The notes under the pieces were generated by a model that did no database searches, was not told where the DNA came from, and saw nothing but the letters and a program-made list of their open reading frames with translations. Below, piece after piece: positions 7,832 to 15,621 of a DNA stretch of 59,605 nt (position 1 is its first letter; each line of letters starts with the position of its first letter). The stretch is from Acidobacteriaceae bacterium (lineage in GTDB: Bacteria; Acidobacteriota; Terriglobia; Terriglobales; Acidobacteriaceae): contig PMYL01000051.1 of NCBI GenBank assembly GCA_003170825.1, forward strand, positions 1 through 59,605. Direction: 5' to 3'. The position numbers and the translations under genes were made by a program.

Positions 7832-9838
7832 TCATGAATTTCCGTCATTCTCAAAGAAATTCTCCACATCCGTAATCGTCGCCGTCATCCCGTACGGCGG
7901 CAGGCTGGCGAGGAATGTTTGGCCGTATCTTTTTGTGCGAATGCGGGGGTCGAGCAGGACCAGCACGCCGCGATCTTCGAGCGAGCGGATGAGGCGGCCG
8001 AAGCCCTGCTTGAGAGTGAGGACGGCTGCCGGAACCTGGTAGTCGTTGAAAGGTTTGCCGCCGGCCTCTTCAATGGCCTTCATGCGGGCCTGGACCACCG
8101 GGTCGCTGGGCACGGCGAAGGGCAGGCGGTCGATGATGACGCAACTCAAGGCCTCGCCCTGCACGTCCACGCCCTGCCAGAAGCTGGCGGTGCCAAAAAG
8201 AACCGCGTTGGGCGTGGAGCGGAACTCCTCAAGCAGCGCCTTGCGCGGCGCGGTGCCGTGCAGCAGGATGGGAAAATCCAGCACCGGCAGCAGGCGCTCG
8301 TAGAGATCGCGCATCTGGCTGTAGCTGGTGAAGAGGCAGAAGGCGCGCCCACGGGTGATTTCGAGCACGCGCTGGATGCAGAGCGCGGCGGCCTCGGGAA
8401 ACTCCGGGTCGCGGGGGTCGGGCATCTCCGGCGGCAGGTAGAGTAGCGCCTGCTCGCCATATCGAAAATGAGATGGGATCACCAGCTCGCGCGCCTCGCT
8501 CAGGCCAAGCCGCTTGCGGATGTGCTCAAAGCCGCCCTGCACGGTGAGCGTGGCCGAAGTGAGCACCACGGTGGGAATCTGGTCGAAGACCAGTTCGTGA
8601 AGCAACTCGGAGACGTCGATGGGCGTGGCCAGCAGGAACGTGGCGCGCGACGCACTGCGTGCGGCGGACCTTTGGACGGATGTCGCGGCTGGGCCGATGC
8701 GGCGCTCCATCCAAAAGACCATGTTGCTGTCGTTCTTTTCGAGCAGGAATTCGAGCTCGGCGCGCAGGCGGGCGACGCGTTTCTTGAGTCCCGGCGCTTC
8801 GTCGATGCCGGTTAGCCCGTCCATCTCCGCTTCGAGGCGGCGGAGCGTGGCGCGCACTGCCAGATAGAGGTCGCCGGAAGACTCCAGAAACTCCTCGCGG
8901 CCAGTGAAAGGCTGGCGGCCATCGCCGCTCATGGGCAGGCCGGCAAAGAACATGCGGGCGCGTTCGCGGAGTTGCTGGGTGACGGCGGGAAGGTTTTCGG
9001 CGCCTTCCTTCCCGCGCATCAGCACATCGGTGTCGCGCGCCAACTCTTCAAATCGTATGTTGCTGACCGAAAGTCCAAAATAACTCGAAGCTACCTCTTC
9101 CAACTCGTGCGCCTCATCGAAGACAACCGCCGCGGCCTCGGGCAGAATGCCTGCGTCGGGCGCGCCGGCGGCCTCGCGCTTCACGGCCAGGTCGGCAAAA
9201 AACAGGTGGTGGTTCACGATGATGATGTCGGATTCGAGCGCCTTGCGCCGCATCTCGGTGATGAAGCAGCGGCGATAATCCGGACACGTTGACCCCAGGC
9301 AGGCCTCGGTGCGCGCATCCAGCTTGTTCCACAACGCGCTCGACTCGGGCATCCCGGAGAGCTCGGCGCGGTCGCCGGTCTCGGTGGTCTCGTCCCACTC
9401 AGCGATCTGGCGGTACTGGTCGATCTCTTCCAGGCCGGAAAGAATCGGCTGGTTGCGCAAGGCGGCCAGCTTGTGGCGGCAGAGGTAGTTGGCGCGGCCC
9501 TTCATGTAGCAGACGCGCAGGCTGCCCAGCAGCGTTTCGAGGAAGGGAACGTCGCGGAAGTAGAGCTGGTCCTGCAGGGCCTTGGTGCCGGTGGAGACGA
9601 TGACGCGCCGGCCGGTGCGCAGGGCCGGCAGCAGGTAGGCCAGCGTCTTGCCGGTGCCGGTGCCGGCCTCGACGATCAGGTGGCGGCGTTCTTCGAGAGC
9701 CCGCTCGACGGCCTTCGCCATTTCAAGCTGGCCGGGACGGTACTCATAGGGCAGCGCCGAGCGCGCCAGGATGCCGCCCGGAGCAAAAAACTCGTGCAGG
9801 GTGGGCAAGGCGCGGGTTGAGGTGTCGGTGGGAGGCAT
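7832..9838 (-). CDS. dinG: DinG-like ATP-dependent DNA helicase (XPD family)
   Basis: This is a 668-residue superfamily 2 helicase of the iron-sulfur XPD/DinG/YoaA branch, acting on forked or R-loop DNA during repair. Walker A is EAGTGTGKTLAYLLP (about residues 57-71), and the Walker B/DEAH box is AVVFDEAHELEEVA. Between them four cysteines (YLCRHK, EACLGSTC, RRCF) match the 4Fe-4S ligands of the family. The C-terminal helicase half shows LFTSYSQMRDLYERLL, LFGTASFWQGVDVQGE and the arginine-finger region GFGRLIRSLEDRGVLVLLD. There is no N-terminal exonuclease domain, so it is DinG/YoaA-like rather than the long Gram-positive DinG. The ATG at 9838 follows a small inverted repeat in its leader. 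Confidence 0.92.
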   Translation of the reverse strand: MPPTDTSTRALPTLHEFFAPGGILARSALPYEYRPGQLEMAKAVERALEERRHLIVEAGTGTGKTLAYLLPALRTGRRVIVSTGTKALQDQLYFRDVPFLETLLGSLRVCYMKGRANYLCRHKLAALRNQPILSGLEEIDQYRQIAEWDETTETGDRAELSGMPESSALWNKLDARTEACLGSTCPDYRRCFITEMRRKALESDIIIVNHHLFFADLAVKREAAGAPDAGILPEAAAVVFDEAHELEEVASSYFGLSVSNIRFEELARDTDVLMRGKEGAENLPAVTQQLRERARMFFAGLPMSGDGRQPFTGREEFLESSGDLYLAVRATLRRLEAEMDGLTGIDEAPGLKKRVARLRAELEFLLEKNDSNMVFWMERRIGPAATSVQRSAARSASRATFLLATPIDVSELLHELVFDQIPTVVLTSATLTVQGGFEHIRKRLGLSEARELVIPSHFRYGEQALLYLPPEMPDPRDPEFPEAAALCIQRVLEITRGRAFCLFTSYSQMRDLYERLLPVLDFPILLHGTAPRKALLEEFRSTPNAVLFGTASFWQGVDVQGEALSCVIIDRLPFAVPSDPVVQARMKAIEEAGGKPFNDYQVPAAVLTLKQGFGRLIRSLEDRGVLVLLDPRIRTKRYGQTFLASLPPYGMTATITDVENFFENDGNS

Positions 9839-9849
9839 CAGGGCCGGGT

Positions 9850-9870
9850 GCTCACTCCATCATAGTGAGC
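9850..9870. promoter_or_regulatory. Inverted repeat in the leader of the helicase gene
   Basis: A perfect 7-bp inverted repeat (GCTCACT at 9850-9856, AGTGAGC at 9864-9870, 7-base spacer) lies 12 bases upstream of the helicase start codon. It could be a protein-binding site or a leader hairpin. It does not look like the LexA box I would expect for an SOS gene. Its role is unknown. Confidence 0.35.
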
Positions 9871-9936
9871 CAGCCGGTCCGGTGAACCTGGTGAACTGCC
9901 CCCGGTGGACTCGGCATCGAGTCCAGGTCCTGCGCC

Positions 9937-10191
9937 TCATCCGAAATCCGGATCTTTGCCGGCGGCGCTGGCGTGGTACTGGTCCTGGCTTTGGACCTGA
10001 CTATGGCGCGAGTCCATCCATTGGCCGACCATGAAAGCCTCCTCGGGACTCGATACGCCTTCAATGTCCGTTGCGCTCTTCATCAGTTTCTTGCGGACAT
10101 CGGCGGCTCGTTGCGCGGCGACCGCCTTCTCCGCCGCGGCGGAGAAGGGATTGACTGCATTAGGATTCATCTGGCTGCCGTGGATATGCAT
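9937..10191 (-). CDS. Small hypothetical protein, probably acidobacterial
   Basis: This is an 84-residue soluble protein starting MHIHGSQMNPNAVNPFSAAA, followed by an amphipathic, probably helical segment (EKAVAAQRAADVRKKLMKSA) and a polar tail. No domain is recognised; I recall similar short proteins in acidobacterial genomes but cannot verify it. The start at 10191 is well supported, because AGGAGG lies seven bases upstream; the longer frame to 10218 has no such signal. It lies between the helicase and the divergently transcribed toxin-antitoxin pair. The helical part suggests a coiled-coil or assembly role, which is only a guess. Confidence 0.65.
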   Translation of the reverse strand: MHIHGSQMNPNAVNPFSAAAEKAVAAQRAADVRKKLMKSATDIEGVSSPEEAFMVGQWMDSRHSQVQSQDQYHASAAGKDPDFG

Positions 10192-10292
10192 CGCTCCCTC
10201 CTGTAGGCGGGAGGGCAATTGCCATGCCTGGATTCTGCCGGGGAGATGGGAAAAAACTTATCTGGACGAGGCGGCGCGACCGCCCAGTCTGG

Positions 10293-10327
10293 TTGACTTC
10301 GCAAGGTGGACTAAGCATACTTAGTCC
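10293..10327 (+). promoter_or_regulatory. Promoter-operator of the toxin-antitoxin operon, leaderless
   Basis: A -35 box TTGACT (10293-10298) is followed after 17 bases by the -10-like hexamer CATACT (10316-10321). The -10 lies inside a perfect inverted repeat with 8-bp arms, GGACTAAG at 10308-10315 and CTTAGTCC at 10320-10327, separated by CATA. The antitoxin ATG begins at 10328, directly after the operator, at the position where transcription would be expected to start. Autorepression by the antitoxin or the complex through this operator is the standard model for Phd-type systems. Leaderless translation is inferred. Confidence 0.75.
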
Positions 10328-10615
10328 ATGGCCTATACCGTCCATCAGGCGAAGACTCACCTCTCGCGGCTGCTCAAAGAGGCAGAGGCGGGGCAGGAGG
10401 TTATCGTCATGCGCGGCAAAAAGCCAGTGGCCAAGATCGTGCCGATCGACGAACCGAAGGCGTCGAAGCCGCCGTTTCGCCTGATTGGCGCCTTCAAGGG
10501 CCTTGTCCATGCCGAGGATAGCGTCTTTGATCCCATGACCGACGAAGAGTTGGTGGAATACGGATTCGAGTGCATGCTCGATGGGGAGCTGGTTCCTCCG
10601 CCCGAGACGAAATGA
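10328..10615 (+). CDS. Type II antitoxin, Phd/YefM family
   Basis: The 95-residue antitoxin neutralises the PIN-domain ribonuclease encoded next to it and probably represses their common promoter. The N-terminal DNA-binding/dimerisation fold is the Phd/YefM type: YTVHQAKTHLSRLLKEAEAG followed by VIVMRGKKPVAKIVPI. The C-terminal half (from about residue 45) is acidic and aromatic (VFDPMTDEELVEYGFE), as expected for the toxin-wrapping tail. The start is the ATG at 10328, which abuts the palindromic operator; there is no ribosome-binding site at usable distance. The stop overlaps the toxin start as ATGA, so toxin synthesis is coupled to antitoxin translation. Confidence 0.92.
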   Translation: MAYTVHQAKTHLSRLLKEAEAGQEVIVMRGKKPVAKIVPIDEPKASKPPFRLIGAFKGLVHAEDSVFDPMTDEELVEYGFECMLDGELVPPPETK

Positions 10616-10998
10616 GATACCTTCTCGATACGCACATCTTGCTTTGGGCCTTGGAGTCCCCTGAGAAGCTGCCGGTGTCGATCCGGAGAATTGTCGAGGA
10701 CCCGGCATCTGGATTGCTCCTGTCGATTGCTACTCCCTGGGAGTTGGCAATCAAGACGAATACCGGGAAACTGGACGCCGGCAAGATTCTGCAACAATTC
10801 GATCAGTTGACCTCCTCTGGAGGTTATGGGCTCATTGAAACCCGCGTCTCCCATGTAATCCGGGCGGGCAGGCTGCCCTTGCACCATCGCGACCCTTTCG
10901 ACCGGTTGCTGGCAGCGCAGGCGCTGGATTTGAAAGTGCCTTTGATCAGCCGGGACCGAGTCTTCGATATCTATGGCGTAAAGCGAATTTGGGATTGA
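10612..10998 (+). CDS. Type II toxin, PIN-domain ribonuclease (VapC family)
   Basis: The 128-residue PIN-domain toxin is a metal-dependent RNase that would act on tRNA, rRNA or mRNA when free of its antitoxin. The acidic active-site residues are visible: Asp in RYLLDTHILLWAL, Glu in IATPWELAIKTNTGKL, Asp in HHRDPFDRLLAAQAL and Asp in PLISRDRVFDIYGV. All four are present, so the enzyme looks intact. The ATG at 10612 overlaps the antitoxin stop (ATGA); an upstream ATG at 10570 would add 14 residues out of character with the family. The toxin's target RNA cannot be read from the sequence. Confidence 0.92.
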   Translation: MRYLLDTHILLWALESPEKLPVSIRRIVEDPASGLLLSIATPWELAIKTNTGKLDAGKILQQFDQLTSSGGYGLIETRVSHVIRAGRLPLHHRDPFDRLLAAQALDLKVPLISRDRVFDIYGVKRIWD

Positions 10999-11043
10999 CC
11001 TAGGGTGTCGGCTCACATAGCCGAACGTTGACTGGAGATTATT

Positions 11044-12570
11044 TTGGGGAAGTATCGCAGATCGGTTGTACCCACGCAGCCCGGCGCGGCGGCGCTGCCG
11101 CTGGTGGCTATTGTGGGCCGGCCCAACGTGGGCAAATCCACGCTCTTCAACCGGCTGACCCGCAGCCGGCGCTCGATTGTGGGCGATGAGTCCGGCATCA
11201 CCCGCGACCGCATCTATGGCGAGTACGAGTGGGCCGGGCGGCAGTTTCGCCTGGTGGACACGGGCGGCATCGTGCCCGACGACCCTGAGCTGATCCCCAC
11301 CGAGATTTATGCGCAGGCGCGTGTGGCGCTGGAGGAGGCCGACGCGCTGGTGCTGGTGGTGGACGCGCGCACGGAGCTGGCCAGCCCGGACTACGACCTG
11401 GTGGGGATGCTGATTCGCGGCGGCAAGCCCGTGTTTCTGGCCGTGAACAAGGTGGAGGGCGAGGCCATGGCCTTTGCCGCGGAGAACTTTCGCCAGTTGG
11501 GCATCCGCAACGTGTTTCCCATCAGCTCTGAGCACGGGCTAGGGATTGGCGACCTGCTGGAGGCCATTTCGGAGGCGATTCCGGCGCCGGCTGAGGCTGT
11601 GCTGACGGAGGAAGAAACGCTAGCCGCCCAAGAGGCCGAGGACGCCCAGGCCGAAGAGGCTGAAATCTCTGAGGGAGGGCCGGCCCCGGCGGAAGAGGGG
11701 GGCGAGGAGCTTCGTCCGCTCCATCGCACTCACGGCGAGTTCGAGCAGCACGAGACCTCGGTGGCCATCATCGGCCGGCCCAACGTGGGCAAGTCCACGC
11801 TGTTGAACGCACTGACGGGGACCTCCCGGGCCATCGTTTCGCCGATCCCCGGCACTACCCGCGACGCGGTGGACGAGGTGGTTGAGTTCGAGGGCAGCCA
11901 ACTGCGCTTTGTGGATACGGCCGGCATCCGGCGCAAGGGCAAGACCCACCTGATGGCCGAAAAGATGAGTGTGGTGATGGCGCGGCGGCACCTGGAGGCT
12001 GCGGACGTGGCCCTGCTGGTGCTCGACGCGACGGATGGAGTGACAGCAGCCGACGCCACCATTGGCGGCTATGCCCACGAGAGCGGGCGCAGCGTCATCA
12101 TTCTCGTGAACAAATGGGACGCGGTGACCACAGGCCGCACCGACGGCAAGCCGCCCGCCGACCGAGAGATTTTCGAGAAGCAACTGCGCACGGTGCTCAA
12201 GTACCTGAGCTATGCGCCGGTGATCTTTCTCTCCGCGCTCGAGGGGACGGGGCTGGGCCGTGTCTTGAACGAGGTAAAAGCCGTGGCCGCCGAGCGCCGC
12301 AAGCGCGTGTCGACTGGCCAGATGAACCGCTTCCTTGAGCGTATCGACTTCCAGCGCGCGCCTGTTCCCATGGCCAAGCGCATCCGCATCTTCTACATGA
12401 CCCAGGCCGCAGTTGCCCCGCCCACGTTTGTGCTCTTCACCGACCGCGACATCAAGCTGCACTTCAGCTTCGAGCGTTTCCTCGAAAACCAGATCCGCGA
12501 GGCATTCGGCTTCAAAGGCACGCCGATCTGGTTCAAGGTACGGGCGCGGAATGAGAAGAAAGACGGGTAG
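11044..12570 (+). CDS. der: Ribosome biogenesis GTPase Der (EngA)
   Basis: The 508-residue double-GTPase is needed for maturation of the 50S subunit. The first G domain (from about residue 20) has the P-loop VGRPNVGKSTLFNRL, VDTGGIVPDD and NKVEG; the second (from about residue 239) has IGRPNVGKSTLLNALTG, DTAGIRRKGK and NKWD. The C-terminal KH-like domain follows (residues about 415-508). The linker between the G domains, roughly residues 180-235, is unusually long and acidic (EEAEISEGGPAPAEEGGEE), which accounts for the length above the usual 440-490. The start codon is TTG, preceded by GGAG at proper distance. It follows the toxin gene by 45 bp on the same strand but is probably transcribed separately. 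Confidence 0.95.
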   Translation: MGKYRRSVVPTQPGAAALPLVAIVGRPNVGKSTLFNRLTRSRRSIVGDESGITRDRIYGEYEWAGRQFRLVDTGGIVPDDPELIPTEIYAQARVALEEADALVLVVDARTELASPDYDLVGMLIRGGKPVFLAVNKVEGEAMAFAAENFRQLGIRNVFPISSEHGLGIGDLLEAISEAIPAPAEAVLTEEETLAAQEAEDAQAEEAEISEGGPAPAEEGGEELRPLHRTHGEFEQHETSVAIIGRPNVGKSTLLNALTGTSRAIVSPIPGTTRDAVDEVVEFEGSQLRFVDTAGIRRKGKTHLMAEKMSVVMARRHLEAADVALLVLDATDGVTAADATIGGYAHESGRSVIILVNKWDAVTTGRTDGKPPADREIFEKQLRTVLKYLSYAPVIFLSALEGTGLGRVLNEVKAVAAERRKRVSTGQMNRFLERIDFQRAPVPMAKRIRIFYMTQAAVAPPTFVLFTDRDIKLHFSFERFLENQIREAFGFKGTPIWFKVRARNEKKDG

Positions 12571-12596
12571 ATTTCACCGGTCGGCCGGCTGACAGC

Positions 12597-14699
12597 CTAC
12601 GGGTGCGGCGGGTTTGACTGGCTTGATGAGGACGAGCTCCCGGCCGGCTGATCCAGCGTGGTTACATGCACGCTGGCCTGGGTCTCAGGCACCGTACCGT
12701 CGTTCACCTGGACCTCGGTGGGCTTGCCTTGGATGAGGATGCGCTGAACGGCCTTGCCGCGTGCGGGAACGAGAATGCGCTGGGTGACGGAGGTCGCGCC
12801 AGAACCGGTTCCAGTCCGCACGGTGACCGGAACTTCGGCGGAGGCGTAGCCGTTGTTGGCAATGGCGACGGCGACCAGCCAGTTGCCGGCCGTTGTGGTG
12901 GTGGGGAAGACGCCACCGATGCTCAGGTCGGGCAGGCCCTTGTCCGCATCCACCCAGTCGGCAAAGAACCAGGCGAGGTCGCGGCGGGTCCCGCTCTGCC
13001 ACCCCGGCGACAAAGACCTGTCGCCGGGGGTCCCGGCTTCTTCAAGCAGCTTCTCGAAGGAACTGCGGCCGGCGTCTTTGCCGAAGCTCTTGCTCGCATC
13101 CGGAGCAGGAACGCCGGCAGCGGGATCATAGGCGCGGAGAGCGGCGGAGAGCGCGGGGTCGCCGGCGATGTCGCGCAGCATCCACAAGACGTAGGCAGCC
13201 TTGATGCGGTAATAAACGGGCGAGATGGCCAGGGCCAGCGGCTGGCCTACGTTTTTTCCGGAGCTCGCGGGCTCGGCCAGCGCCAGAGCTGCGCGCCCTG
13301 TCTCCAACGCGATCAGAGCCTGATCGCGGCCGTGCTGCTTTTCCAGCCACAGCGTGACCATGAAGGTGGCTACTCCCTCGCTGAGCCAGGCCGGCGGCTG
13401 CGGCGAATTTGGAGACTGCGGCGAATTCATCCGGGCGCGGGCGAGCGCGTGGACCAGAAAGCCGTTCAACTGGTCTGGACTGGCCTGGCGGATGGCCGTT
13501 GCCAACAGCGCGCCGGTCTCGAAGGGCGCGTCTTCGGGGTCGGGCAGGTCAAGGAGAGTGAGCTGGGAGCGGGGACGCTGCCCCAGCCAGCCTTGCAGGA
13601 AGGGCGTGACCGCGGATGCCGCTGTGGTCCAGGCCTCGACGGCTGCTTCGTCTTCCGGGAGGGCGAAGACCGTCATATTGGCGCCGGGGTGGGGTGTGCG
13701 GATGGCCACAAAAAGGCTGGGCGCTTCAAATCCGAGAGTTGTGCCGCCGGTGTCGGCGGTGGCCACGCCTGCCACCTCCTGGCTCTGGTCCAGACCGCCC
13801 GGTTCGGTCACAGCCAGAGGAGCCGGATGGCCGTTGATGAGGGCTACTGTGGGCGCCTGGCCGTGAGGAAACTCGACGGTGAGCCGCAGCCGGAAATGCG
13901 CGCCGGCCAATCTGAGTTTGTGCTCGCCGATCTCGTCGAAGAGGCGTGCGCCGTCGCCCAGGATTACGGGGACGCTGGAAACCGGATACCAGACCACGTT
14001 GCCAAAACCGCGCAGACCGGTGAAAGGGACGCCGATCCGGTCCCAGTCCGAGTGCAGCGCCACATCGTCAGGAGTTCCGATGACCAGGAGGCGCTGGGCA
14101 GACGGGGCGATGGCGCCGGAGTAAGTGACGTCGAGCTTGCAGCTGGCTCCCGGCGCCAGCGGCTGGCTTAACGCAACCGCCGCCTCGTGCAACTGGCCGG
14201 TATGGTCGGCGTCGGAGTTGAGCGTGGCTACGGGAAAGGCAACGTCCTTGCCGTTCACGCGAATCCGTTCCCAGTTGAGCGAGGAGGAAATCTGGAGCGG
14301 AATGTGTACGAGCGGGGTCTTGCCGTCGTTGCGCACCGTGACCAGCGCGCGGACGGCAATCTGCTGGGCCACCGAGCGGAGGCGCAGGTCCAGATCGAAA
14401 TCCGTGAAGGTGACGGCCTGCCGCTCGGCGTCTTCGGCGGCCACCTGCGGTGGGGCCAACTGCGCCTTCGGCGCGGCAGCGGGTTGGGCTGCGGGCTGGG
14501 TCGATTGCGTAGTGGTCTGGCCGTTTTCGTCGGTCGAGCGCGAAAAGATGACTTGGCCGCTGGGTTGCGGATTCCGCGGGGCGGCCTGGGCTGCGGGTTG
14601 CTGTGCAGGGGGTGGGGGAGTGGTGGTCTGTGCCGCGGAGGACAAAGCCACCATGCCGGCGGCAGCCAGGGCCACAAATCCGGCAAATGAAAACTTCAT
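12597..14699 (-). CDS. M1 peptidase-like secreted protein lacking the zinc motif
   Basis: This 700-residue exported protein has a signal peptide ending about ALSSAAQ, then a Pro/Gln/Ala-rich linker (to about residue 90). Next comes an N-terminal beta domain like that of M1 aminopeptidases, and a helical domain with AWLSEGVATFMVTLWLEKQHG, which matches the conserved WLNEG part of the M1 fold. Where HExxH is expected the sequence reads HALAR, so the general-base Glu and second zinc His are absent. I infer a catalytically inactive M1-like scaffold. A stem-loop repeat is embedded in the coding sequence at 13002-13029, encoding GDRSLSP. The C-terminus is a beta domain plus a Ser-rich tail. Its ATG overlaps the rlmB stop (ATGA), so it is co-translated with rlmB. 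Confidence 0.75.
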   Translation of the reverse strand: MKFSFAGFVALAAAGMVALSSAAQTTTPPPPAQQPAAQAAPRNPQPSGQVIFSRSTDENGQTTTQSTQPAAQPAAAPKAQLAPPQVAAEDAERQAVTFTDFDLDLRLRSVAQQIAVRALVTVRNDGKTPLVHIPLQISSSLNWERIRVNGKDVAFPVATLNSDADHTGQLHEAAVALSQPLAPGASCKLDVTYSGAIAPSAQRLLVIGTPDDVALHSDWDRIGVPFTGLRGFGNVVWYPVSSVPVILGDGARLFDEIGEHKLRLAGAHFRLRLTVEFPHGQAPTVALINGHPAPLAVTEPGGLDQSQEVAGVATADTGGTTLGFEAPSLFVAIRTPHPGANMTVFALPEDEAAVEAWTTAASAVTPFLQGWLGQRPRSQLTLLDLPDPEDAPFETGALLATAIRQASPDQLNGFLVHALARARMNSPQSPNSPQPPAWLSEGVATFMVTLWLEKQHGRDQALIALETGRAALALAEPASSGKNVGQPLALAISPVYYRIKAAYVLWMLRDIAGDPALSAALRAYDPAAGVPAPDASKSFGKDAGRSSFEKLLEEAGTPGDRSLSPGWQSGTRRDLAWFFADWVDADKGLPDLSIGGVFPTTTTAGNWLVAVAIANNGYASAEVPVTVRTGTGSGATSVTQRILVPARGKAVQRILIQGKPTEVQVNDGTVPETQASVHVTTLDQPAGSSSSSSQSNPPHP
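13002..13029. repeat. Structured stem-loop repeat, type S, copy 2, inside a CDS
   Basis: A perfect 10-bp inverted repeat (CCCCGGCGAC at 13002-13011, GTCGCCGGGG at 13020-13029) encloses the loop AAAGACCT. Compared with copy 1 at 9-34 the loop is the same but for one base. Two stem positions differ as compensating pairs (GG/CC here, AA/TT there). It lies in frame within the M1-like gene without breaking it. Confidence 0.6.
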
Positions 14700-15544
14700 G
14701 AACCCAGGCCTTTCTGTTTCCTTGGTTTCGACGCAGCCTCGGCCTTGGGGAGAGCGCCGGTTCCAGTACTGGATAGTGGATGTGCGGCGTTCCGGCGCTG
14801 GCGGAAGGCCTCATAGAGCACCACAGCCCCGGCGGCCGAGACGTTAAGCGAACTGACACCGCCGGCCATGGGAATCCGCAGCAGGTGGTCGCAGGTGCGG
14901 CGGACCAGATCGTGCAGTCCTGCGCCCTCGCGTCCCAGGACGATCACACAATTACAGGTCAGGTCGAATTGATCGTAGTCGGCCGTACCCCTTTCGTCGA
15001 GACCGATGATCCACAGATTCTGGCGTTTCAGCTCTTCGAGCGCGCGCACCAGGTTCACCACGCGCGCGATGCGCAGATGCTCTGCCGCGCCGGCGCTGGC
15101 TTTGACGGCCGCCGGGCTCAGGGGCGCCGACCGCCGCTCCGTCAGCACCACGCCGTCCACCCCGGCGCCATCGGCCACGCGCAAGAGCGCGCCCAGGTTT
15201 TGCGGGTCCTCGACGCCATCCAGAGCCAGCACCAGCCGGGCTGCGCCTGGGTTCGCCGCGGCCCCCGTCTTTCGAGACAGGTCCGGCGTGAACAGGTCCT
15301 CGATGGCGAGAAACTCCTGTGGGCGGACTATGGCCACCACGCCTTGGTGGGCGGGGGTCTGGGCCAGCAGCGTCAACTGCTCGCGCGCCTCCTGGCGAAC
15401 CTGAACGCCGGCCTGGCGGCAGAGGGCCACCAGCCGCTCCAGCCGTTCGTCGTGCCGCTCGCGGGCCACCAGCACATGGTCAAAGCGCCGCCTGCCGGCC
15501 TTGAGCGCCTCATCGACCGGATGCAGCCCATACAAAACTTCCAT
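14696..15544 (-). CDS. rlmB: 23S rRNA 2'-O-ribose methyltransferase, SpoU/TrmH (RlmB) family
   Basis: The 282-residue SPOUT methyltransferase uses S-adenosylmethionine to methylate a ribose in RNA; RlmB acts on G2251 of 23S rRNA in E. coli. The N-terminal substrate-binding domain starts EVLYGLHPVDEALKAGRRR. The three knot motifs are DPQNLGALLRVADGAGVDGV, LGREGAGLHDLVRRTCDHLL and IPMAGGVSSLNVSAAGAVVL. A basic, low-complexity tail follows (PKAEAASKPRKQKGLGS). I chose the ATG at 15544, which gives the family N-terminus; a longer frame to 15592 adds 16 unrelated residues. It is coupled by ATGA overlap to the M1-like gene, an unexplained partnership. Assignment to RlmB rather than TrmH rests on the N-terminal domain. 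Confidence 0.9.
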   Translation of the reverse strand: MEVLYGLHPVDEALKAGRRRFDHVLVARERHDERLERLVALCRQAGVQVRQEAREQLTLLAQTPAHQGVVAIVRPQEFLAIEDLFTPDLSRKTGAAANPGAARLVLALDGVEDPQNLGALLRVADGAGVDGVVLTERRSAPLSPAAVKASAGAAEHLRIARVVNLVRALEELKRQNLWIIGLDERGTADYDQFDLTCNCVIVLGREGAGLHDLVRRTCDHLLRIPMAGGVSSLNVSAAGAVVLYEAFRQRRNAAHPLSSTGTGALPKAEAASKPRKQKGLGS

Positions 15545-15621
15545 GAAGGATAGTGTAGAAGATCGGCGAAGACGAGCGATCCTCGGGAACATCCTTCCCA
15601 GCCCGCGCGTAATCCTCCACC

